This document shows, in pieces, positions 9,209-14,842 of a stretch of 14,842 nucleotides of DNA. A model generated the notes under the pieces. It was given only the letters and a program-made list of their open reading frames with translations. It ran no database searches and had not been told where the DNA came from. Source of the stretch: Isohypsibius dastychi (taxonomy: Eukaryota > Tardigrada > Eutardigrada > Parachela > Isohypsibiidae); NCBI GenBank assembly GCA_034696485.1, contig JAQIWT010000813.1:1-14842 (forward strand), written 5' to 3'. The position numbers and the translations under genes are program-made. Every line of letters begins with the position of its first letter. Position 1 is the stretch's first letter.

Positions 9209-9211
9209 AAT
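9209..9211. repeat. Left target-site duplication (AAT)
   Basis: AAT precedes the transposon here and follows it at 11969-11971. The uninterrupted homologous flank of SOD copy 3 has a single AAT at 13521-13523. Confidence 0.7.
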
Positions 9212-9263
9212 AGAGATCCTTATATTTTCCAAGCGAGGGCAACTGACTGATAACGGACTGACT
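9212..9263 (+). repeat. Left terminal inverted repeat region of Harbinger element
   Basis: Begins AGAGATCCTTAT. The inner ACGGACTGACT (9253-9263) is the exact reverse complement of AGTCAGTCCGT at 11928-11938 in the right end. The repeats are imperfect and gapped between these blocks. Confidence 0.6.
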
Positions 9264-9310
9264 CAAAAATCTGTCAGGCCGTCAAGTTGTGCATTCGGTT
9301 TATTTTTTAA

Positions 9311-9338
9311 AACGCTGTGCTGACTGACTCGCAGCGTT
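9311..9338. repeat. Left subterminal palindrome of Harbinger element
   Basis: AACGCTG at 9311-9317 pairs with CAGCGTT at 9332-9338. The right end carries a matching palindrome built on the same core (11858-11878), so these may be transposase or Myb-protein binding sites. Confidence 0.45.
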
Positions 9339-9426
9339 CTCAAGCTCAATCAAAACAATCAAAACTTGATTCCGCCAGAAACTCTTTCTCGTCCGTTTGT
9401 TTTGGTTTTTAAGATCACCTTTAGAA

Positions 9427-10491
9427 ATGGCTGCGGAAGAAATTCTCAACATGGGAATGGCTGACTTGATCGATCCTGAGGAATTTGCGTTTCTTCTACT
9501 TTTGCTTGAAGAGGAAAAGCCACCAAAACAAAGATTCGATCTGGAAAATATCTCGGATGAAGACTGTGTCGACTTCTTCAGATTTCAGCGACAACATCTC
9601 CAAACTTTGGTTCAAGAATTGCGCATTCCTGAAAAAGTTGTTACTCCAACCGGAACTACTTTTACGGGGATGGAGGGATTATGCATCCTGCTTCGCCGAT
9701 TGGCATACCCAAATCGTTATGCTGACATCAAAGATTTATTTCATCGTTCAAAGACTCAGTTGTCCATCATTTTTAACTGGACTCTGGATCATGTGTACGA
9801 CAATTTCGGATTTCTGCTTTCTTCCCTTGATCTATGCTGGCTGACTGCAGATGACTTCACTGAATTTGCTGCGGCAATTCATGCAAATGGAGCGCCTTTG
9901 AACAACTGCTGGGGATTTATCGATGGTACCGAAAGACCTATTTGCAGACCAACTGTGGGACAACGAGTGGTTTTCAATGGCCACTATCGTTTTCACAGCC
10001 TTGCATTCCAGTCGGTTGTGACACCAAATGGACTTATCGCCAACTTGGATGGTCCATGGCCTGGAAGGCGCCATGATGCTGGAATCCTCCGAGAAAGTGG
10101 ATTACTGGAAAGCTTGGCGCAGAAGATGCAACAAATCGGTGGACCATATGTTTTGTATGGGGATCCAGCGTATCCCATCAGCGATTTCATGGAGGCACCA
10201 TTTAGAACGCGAGCAGGCGGACTCACGGAAGCGGAATTGACATTTAATATGGATATGTCATCGAATCGAGTTGCTGTTGAGTGGGTGTTTGGAAAAATCG
10301 TTCAACTTTGGGCTTTTGTTGATTTTTCAAAAAATCTTCGAGTTCTCATGCAGCCTGTTGGGAAATACTATTTAGTTGCAGCTCTTCTCACGAATATGCA
10401 TTCTACACTTTATGGTAGCCAAACTGAATCAACTTTTGGTGTTCATCCACCGACTCTGCAAGAGTATTTGCGAAACGTAAGAAACCAATAA
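9427..10491 (+). CDS. Harbinger transposase (DDE nuclease, HARBI1-like)
   Basis: Single-exon 354-residue transposase that would cut and rejoin the element ends in the nucleus, working with the Myb-like partner encoded opposite. The start is the ATG at 9427; the open frame extends 30 bases upstream without another ATG. An N-terminal helical region (residues 1-150) leads into the DDE_Tnp_4-type catalytic domain. The first Asp is D166 in CWGFIDGTERPICRP. GPWPGRRHDAGIL (D217) is a conserved family signature. The second Asp is D246 in YVLYGDPAYP and the Glu is E285 in VAVEWVFGKI. Length matches the family (350-400 residues) and no stop or shift is seen, so it may be active. AATAAA at 10487-10492 overlaps the TAA stop and could serve as its poly(A) signal. 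Its relationship to domesticated HARBI1 is by family only; the surrounding inverted repeats show it is still part of a transposon. Confidence 0.93.
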   Translation: MAAEEILNMGMADLIDPEEFAFLLLLLEEEKPPKQRFDLENISDEDCVDFFRFQRQHLQTLVQELRIPEKVVTPTGTTFTGMEGLCILLRRLAYPNRYADIKDLFHRSKTQLSIIFNWTLDHVYDNFGFLLSSLDLCWLTADDFTEFAAAIHANGAPLNNCWGFIDGTERPICRPTVGQRVVFNGHYRFHSLAFQSVVTPNGLIANLDGPWPGRRHDAGILRESGLLESLAQKMQQIGGPYVLYGDPAYPISDFMEAPFRTRAGGLTEAELTFNMDMSSNRVAVEWVFGKIVQLWAFVDFSKNLRVLMQPVGKYYLVAALLTNMHSTLYGSQTESTFGVHPPTLQEYLRNVRNQ

Positions 10492-10492
10492 A
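10487..10492 (+). terminator. Poly(A) signal AATAAA overlapping the transposase stop
   Basis: AATAAA contains the TAA stop codon (10489-10491), an economical 3' end common in compact transposons. It is predicted only from the motif. Confidence 0.5.
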
Positions 10493-10549
10493 ACCAGAAA
10501 ACAGGAATGGGAACAGTTCAGATCTTGAAACTTCATTTGAGCGACTGAT

Positions 10550-11677
10550 TTAAAGTGAATGATAAGTCGGGAAGCTGCCTGGATAATTGGCACGATTAGT
10601 GAGAGCAGCCAACATCTGTTTTCGTTCTTGCGCGTCAAGCTCATGTTTTTCTTTTTCCATCTTCACGCGTTCCTTCTCGATTTCCAGTTTCTCCCGATCC
10701 AGTTTCGCCTTTTCTTCCTCCAATTTCATGGCCCTTTCTCGCAACTCCAGATTACGCTCAGCTTCAGCTTTCTTGCTTTCCAGATAATCGCTGGCACTTG
10801 CTTGCCATCGATTTCTGCCTTTCTTTCGACGTGGAGCATTTTCTTCTTGGTCGCTGCTGTCCTCGGCTTCTCCTATGAATCAAAAACAATTGCTGTCCAA
10901 ATGTATTATTTTGACACTGGGTTCGCAACAAATGGTTCCTTGAACCGGAAGAACTTCCAAAAACCCAAAACTTTTTTTTGATTCGAAACGAAGTTTTCAG
11001 TTGTTCCTAACAGGAAGAACACTTTGAAAATCTGCGATTTCCGGTTCGCGGCAAAACGTTTCCGGCGGAAATGAAAAGATGTTTTTCCGATTAGGTTTGT
11101 TGCGTGAAAAGTGAAAACCAACAAAAACTTCGGGGAACCCCCATATCAAGGTCGCTCGAGTGCAGGGAACCCTATGTGGAACCCACTCAAAAACGGGAAA
11201 ACATGTTATTTTCTTACCTTTTTTCTTCTGCAAGTGTTTTGCAGCAGTCATGAGCTTTTTTTCCTGTCGATCAGTTTTTTCGTTCAGCTTGGATTTCACT
11301 TCACTCAGCTGCGCTCTTCGTCGTTCATATTCATCTTCCAGGCGGATAATTTCGACGAGAAGTTGATCTTTCTCGGTGTAATCCTTCGGAATTCCGCTAG
11401 ACGATTCATCCAGACGATTGAGCTGACGGAATTCTTTGATGAGTTTTTGGATACGGTCTCCAACACACCGCTTGTTTGTAATCAGGCCAGCTTTCGCAAC
11501 GTCCAGAGAAATTTGGGTGTAATGAATTCCCCTTCCACTTTCAGCAAACATTCCTGCATTCAAGGAAGCATACTGGCGAAGCAACAACAAATCTTCCCAT
11601 TCCTTCCAAATATGACGCTTTTTCTTCTCTTCCACTTGGCCATTCCCAGCTGCTACACCATTTTCCGAATCTCCCAT
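10550..11677 (-). CDS. Harbinger Myb/SANT-like DNA-binding protein
   Basis: Second protein of the transposon, expected to bind the element ends and bring the transposase to DNA and into the nucleus. Exons are 11218-11677 and 10550-10872, joined across a 345-base intron (donor AAG|GTAAG, acceptor TTCATAG) in phase 1, giving 260 residues. The ATG at 11675-11677 is the first in frame. Residues about 21-90 form a Myb/SANT-like trihelix domain (RHIWKEWEDLLLLRQY, then LITNKRCVGDRIQKLIKEFRQ). Residues about 105-153 are coiled coil ending in a lysine-rich tail. Exon 2 has an acidic patch, a basic RRKKGRNRW stretch (a likely nuclear signal) and a long charged coiled coil (EEEKAKLDREKLEIEKERV). It converges with the transposase, the stop codons being about 60 bases apart. 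Exon structure is inferred from splice sites and frame continuity. Confidence 0.82.
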
Positions 11678-11857
11678 TCTTTCACAGCAATTCAACGTCC
11701 AACAAATTGAAGATCGGGTGCAGAAGGGGAATGTAGAAAATTACAAGTCAGAAGATGAGGAGCAAATGAATTTGCTTTTTGAAAAAGAAAGAGTGGCAGG
11801 GTTTATGCGAAATGGCGCACTGGGGCCATCCAGTTAAAAGAGCAAGTAACACACGAA

Positions 11858-11878
11858 CGCTGTTTTGGCAAAACAGCG
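11858..11878. repeat. Right subterminal palindrome of Harbinger element
   Basis: CGCTGTTTTG and CAAAACAGCG are perfect reverse complements separated by a single G. It shares the CGCTGT core with the left subterminal palindrome. Confidence 0.7.
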
Positions 11879-11897
11879 TCAAGAACGGGCTATGTTT

Positions 11898-11923
11898 ACG
11901 CGTAGGCCAGGCAGGCTACGCGT
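11898..11923. repeat. Second right subterminal inverted repeat
   Basis: ACGCGTAG (11898-11905) pairs with CTACGCGT (11916-11923) around a 10-base GC-rich spacer, just inside the right end of the transposon. Confidence 0.6.
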
Positions 11924-11927
11924 TGCA

Positions 11928-11968
11928 AGTCAGTCCGTCATCGGGTACGGACACAAATAAGGGTGTCA
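11928..11968 (-). repeat. Right terminal inverted repeat region of Harbinger element
   Basis: Read inward on the minus strand it starts TGACACCCTTAT and reaches ACGGACTGACT at 11938-11928, matching the left end block for block with small gaps. Confidence 0.6.
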
Positions 11969-11971
11969 AAT
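11969..11971. repeat. Right target-site duplication (AAT)
   Basis: Second copy of the AAT that flanks the transposon on the left. SOD flanking sequence resumes immediately after it. Confidence 0.7.
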
Positions 11972-12521
11972 GTCTGACCGCCTACGGGTAAATGACCGAA
12001 ATTATTAGGAAATGAACCTTTTCAAAAATTCTGTTCTATCCAGCTTGCGGCGCTAGCAGTACAAATAGATAAACAACGATTTCCCAAAATATGCATCGGT
12101 AGTAAGAAATATACAATGTGAAGGCAGTTGAGCTGTTAAACGTGGGTATCCGACAGATATTAAGCTCATGGTCAAACAACTAGTCATGAAAGGTCACAAA
12201 TTCTGTACACTGAAGATTGATGCCAGCTGCCATGGACATTGGACCATCGCCACTGGATATCTCAATAAATGTTAGACCTTTATATCTGAAAGAAGCAGAC
12301 TGCTGAATCTGAACAGCCTTTTGATCGAACTGGTAAAATGGCGATATCCCAGCAGAAGTTCAGCAAGCTAGCGGATGGAAAAACCGAGACAAACTGTGTG
12401 ATGTGCTCTACCAAATGGTTAAACGGTTATTGTTCTCGTTTCGTTGCTCGAAAAACCTGTAAGCAAGCAGCGCTGAATAAAAACATCATTCTGTCGACTG
12501 GTTCAGTTAACCAGTCGCTGC
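11972..12521. other. Distal 5' flank of SOD copy 2 and 3' flank of SOD copy 3
   Basis: Sequence from 11972 to about 12190 aligns with 13524 to about 13740, the 5' flank of SOD copy 3; shared stretches include CTACGGGTAAATG and TAAACAACGATT/TAAACAACAAGATT. From about 12330 to 12521 the sequence resembles the 3' flank of SOD copy 2. The tandem duplication therefore carried about 300 bases of upstream and about 200 bases of downstream sequence. The open plus frame 12338-12604 runs into SOD exon 4 in antisense and is not supported. Confidence 0.6.
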
Positions 12522-13428
12522 CTAGTTATCTTTTTCCGCAGAAATTCCGATCACACCGCACGCAATACGTTCGGCTGCGTTGGCCTGGAGAGCTCCTTTT
12601 GTGACATATCGATGGACGACAACAGCTCGCCCTATCACGTTGACCAAATCTCCGTTCAACGAGATCGTCGCACTGGTCACATCAACTGTCGCACGCCCAT
12701 TTGCTAAAAGGTCACAAACGTCATCTCCAGAGCATCAGGGCACATTTAAAAATCTTCCTCACCATCGGCATCCATTACACCCAGATTTCCAGCCGCGTCC
12801 AAAAGACTATCAGGTGCCATGTAGTCAACTCCAGTTGGATTGAAGGAATCACCTGCACCGTCGCAACCCTGGCCGATATCCCCATGCTCCTACAAAAATC
12901 ATGACAGCTTCCCCAAATACTAATGAAGATCTCGAAGGGGGGGGGGGGGCAATTGTCAGAATTGGGTGTACGGAAGATCATTCGGGTGACACGTTCCTTT
13001 TTGGTCGATTTGCAGAAACCAAGTATCCCCCGTAGGTGTTGTTTCGCAGGCTTGAAGAGTGCTCATATATCCTTATTCAAACGTGTCAAACTTACATGTA
13101 CGTGGAAGCTGTGGTTGCCGGGCTCAAGACCGGTGATCGTGCCAGTCACGCGAACAGGTCCATTGGTTTCTTCCTGATCGAATGTCAACGTTCCTGTCAC
13201 TTCCGTACCATCTCCAATTAAAAATGAAACGGCTTGGGTAACCAAGTTAGCAGGCCTGAAAAAAAGGCATTGTTGGGGTTCTCACACAGTTTTGAGGAAG
13301 CGCATCGTTTACTGATCGCCGCAACTGCCACTGTTTCCAGATTGAGCTTCATCGTTCTGCAGGGTAGGCCTAATCAATATGGAAAGAACTGCAATCGAGT
13401 ATAACACAATCAAAAATGATGTCGACAT
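12522..13428 (-). CDS. Secreted SOD-like protein lacking the zinc site (copy 3)
   Basis: Exons on the minus strand are 13313-13428, 13096-13255, 12763-12889 and 12522-12703. Every exon has the same length and phase as in copy 2, and the 194-residue product differs from copy 2 at about 32 positions by hand count. The N-terminal hydrophobic segment ([16 protein letters not shown]) suggests secretion. H90, H92, H165, R180, C101 and C183 are kept. The zinc-site positions are S107, Y115, A124 and N127, so loss of the site is shared with copy 2, although the bridging position differs (Leu there, Ser here). The electrostatic loop is the same shortened length (14 residues), and N86-H-S is kept. The uninterrupted 5' flank makes this gene the reference for the transposon-free promoter. 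The intact frame after substantial divergence argues for selection on a function. Confidence 0.9.
12937..12949 (+). repeat. Run of 13 G in SOD copy 3 intron 2
   Basis: Lies in intron 12890-13095, the same intron as the 24-G run of copy 2, 47 bases before the acceptor on the sense strand. Confidence 0.9.
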
Positions 13429-13740
13429 GTTTGGTGAATTGTTCTTCAGAATTTTGAGAGAAAAAAAAACGTAAACATTCACAACCTGAATGTGATGCGG
13501 TGTATGCAGCGGTTTGTGTTAATGCCTGACTGCCTACGGGTAAATGGCAGAATAACTGGAAAACGAACTTTTTCAAACGTTCTGTTCCATCCAGCCTGCG
13601 GCGCCAGCGGTGCAAATTGATAAACAACAAGATTTTCGAAAACTTGCGCCGGTATTAAGTAACATAAACAGTACAGAGTGAAGTCAAGTTGAGACATAAA
13701 ACGTGGGCACCCGATGGATATCGAGCTTGTGGTCAGAGGT
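13429..13740 (-). promoter_or_regulatory. 5' flank and probable promoter of SOD copy 3, shared with copy 2
   Basis: Aligns along its length with 9118-9208 plus 11972-12190 upstream of copy 2. I see no clear TATA box close to the ATG. The region contains the empty insertion site (AAT, 13521-13523). Promoter function is inferred from position and conservation between copies. Confidence 0.5.
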
Positions 13741-14611
13741 TCTCACACACAATTCTGAGCCACTCTTTTAAACGATGTTACTTCAAGCTGGCTAACACAA
13801 GTTTCCATGCCAGTTCGCGAACCGTGAACATCGGGTCTTATTACAACAACGAACCTGCTTTCCCCCGGAGTAAAATATCCCGTTAATTTTCGACGTCTGA
13901 ATCTAACTTGTGCTGCATACATACCTTCGCTTCGGCAAAAACACCTGAATATCCCGAATAGCCATTACATACTTGTTAGTTCGGTTCAGGAACTGACACT
14001 TCAGTTTGGGAAATTCGGCTGATTCGGTCGGGTTCGGGGTTCTTCAGCATTCGAAAGAACTTATTCCAATTTACAGTACACCCTCCGTAAACAAAAGTCT
14101 TGGCCCAGTTATGACTTCAAGCACGTTTTCATTTGGGACACCACAGACGCAAATACTGAACACTCTGAGAAGTTCCTCGGAGCCACACGCCGTGTTATGG
14201 GGCGTTATAGAACCTCTCACAGAATTCCAGGATGCAAGAACGCGAGGTGTCTGAAATTTCGAGGTTTGGACGATGACGTGCATCATTCGTGTTGCACATG
14301 GATATCCGGTTCGCCAAAAAATGAAGGAATTACGGTTTGAGTCTGGATGTTGTCGAGTGGACACATGTGATTTGAATGCGATTCGAATGAATACGTCAGA
14401 GAAAAGACAACGCTAGCACCGATGCCAATTTAATCGTATGATACAAGTTGCGTTCATACCGGAAGTCCAGAACATATGTAGGTTACTCGATCAAATCCCA
14501 CTTCGAAACGAAATCTGCGATATCATTAACACAATAAACAACCCAAGAAAATGAAGTGCGAATTAAGAGAACACGAGAAATGTACGAAAGAAAATGAAAT
14601 CAGCTGCGGCT
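13741..14611. other. Intergenic stretch, nothing firmly recognised
   Basis: Between about 14006 and 14364 both strands are open for 80-97 codons, but neither frame shows a known domain, good start context or splice sites. The rest has frequent stops. The 3' flank of the right-edge gene falls here. Confidence 0.4.
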
Positions 14612-14842
14612 TTACGAGGCCTTGGGGGCATCTTCCGGGAATGACCGGAACAGGTCACGGAGCTTGTCCAGTGGAGCCAACATCAATCCAGCCACAGTCT
14701 CAAACGGAGGTCGGTCCGGAGCGTTGGGGTGAGCTCGAGTTGGCACGAAGTGCTTGGTTCGAAGATAAGACTTGCCCATACTCTCCAATTCCTGTTGATT
14801 ATGACCGCGACGAAGAACATCCAAATCCCCACCTGGCTCCTC
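14612..14842 (-). CDS. C-terminal end of an unrecognised gene (partial at window edge)
   Basis: The minus frame is open from the window edge through 76 codons to TAA at 14612-14614. Codon use and composition look coding: it starts EEPGGDLDVLRRGHNQQELE, passes through KSYLRTKHFVPTRAHPNAP, and ends LDKLRDLFRSFPEDAPKAS. There is no membrane segment, and no cysteine. I do not recognise the family. An ATTAAA-type poly(A) signal may lie near 14428 on the minus strand. The 5' part is outside the window, so the true exon boundary is unknown. Confidence 0.5.
   Translation of the reverse strand, partial: EEPGGDLDVLRRGHNQQELESMGKSYLRTKHFVPTRAHPNAPDRPPFETVAGLMLAPLDKLRDLFRSFPEDAPKAS

Larger units (their letters stand above)
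9212..11968. mobile_element. PIF/Harbinger DNA transposon, 2757 bases, two genes
   Basis: Boundaries were found by comparing the 5' flank of SOD copy 2 with that of SOD copy 3. The flank reads TAGCGGTCTGTTGT up to 9208 and resumes at 11972 with GTCTGACCGCCTACGGG; in copy 3 the same stretch is continuous around 13506-13540. The element carries a DDE transposase (plus strand) and a Myb/SANT-like protein (minus strand), arranged convergently, which is the classic Harbinger gene pair. The ends are imperfect inverted repeats (AGAGATCCTTAT against TGACACCCTTAT, 9 of 12 matching, and an 11-base ACGGACTGACT match further in). The 3-base AAT duplication fits the superfamily, although AAT is not the commonest target. 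It looks recent, since both genes are intact. Confidence 0.88.

Noticed and set aside
9397-9426. Upstream extension of the transposase frame
   Set aside because: It has no ATG; the first ATG at 9427 gives a normal family N-terminus.
10997-11217. Continuation of the Myb-like exon 1 frame past the donor site
   Set aside because: Reading on loses the charged coiled-coil character, whereas splicing at GTAAG into 10872 restores it in frame up to a clean stop.
11111-11710. 199-codon plus-strand ORF
   Set aside because: It is the antisense shadow of the Myb/SANT-like exon; the minus frame has the recognisable domain, start and donor site.
12338-12604. 88-codon plus-strand ORF starting with ATG
   Set aside because: It runs antisense into SOD exon 4, and the homologous flank of SOD copy 2 does not conserve the ATG or the reading frame.
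14006-14364. Overlapping open frames on both strands
   Set aside because: Neither has a known motif, a splice context or a strong start; likely chance or an unidentified repeat.
1-14842. CRISPR arrays, tRNA or rRNA genes, bacterial operons
   Set aside because: No regularly spaced repeats, tRNA cloverleaf or rRNA-like stretch was noticed, and spliced genes show the DNA is eukaryotic.

Overview
This is a window of invertebrate, probably crustacean (Daphnia-like), nuclear DNA. Genes are broken by short GT-AG introns (51-617 bases), there are no bacterial operons, and the transposon families are animal ones. The Daphnia assignment is an inference from compact introns, gene style and long G runs; it is not proven.

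The heart of the window (about 5.8-13.4 kb) is a tandem array of three secreted copper/zinc superoxide dismutase (SOD) family genes, all on the minus strand. Each has four exons with the same intron phases (2, 0, 1). The gene at 5802-7234 encodes a canonical enzyme of 209 residues with every metal ligand present. The other two, at 8228-9117 and 12522-13428, encode 194-residue proteins about 83% identical to each other by my hand alignment. They keep three of the four copper-binding histidines, the active-site arginine and the disulfide cysteines, but all four zinc-site ligands are replaced and the electrostatic loop is eight residues shorter. They may be copper-binding SOD-like proteins with a new activity.

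A 2757-base PIF/Harbinger DNA transposon (9212-11968) lies in the 5' flank of the middle SOD gene, 94 bases upstream of its ATG. It carries an apparently intact DDE transposase (plus strand) and a convergent, two-exon Myb/SANT-like protein (minus strand). The third SOD gene still has the uninterrupted version of this flank, so the insertion point and a 3-base AAT target duplication can be read directly.

The left part (1-5.8 kb) is gene-poor and full of decayed elements. It holds a broken type-B DNA polymerase fragment of Polinton/Maverick type (1-424, minus), a second frameshifted polymerase-like remnant (about 3380-3716, plus), a possible two-exon decayed gene (1131-1716), a 143-base TA-flanked foldback MITE (4422-4564) and a cysteine-rich short ORF (5593-5757). 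At the right edge the last 76 codons of an unrecognised minus-strand gene enter the window (14612-14842). Four G runs of 13-24 bases all lie on the plus strand, two of them inside the same intron of the two divergent SOD genes.
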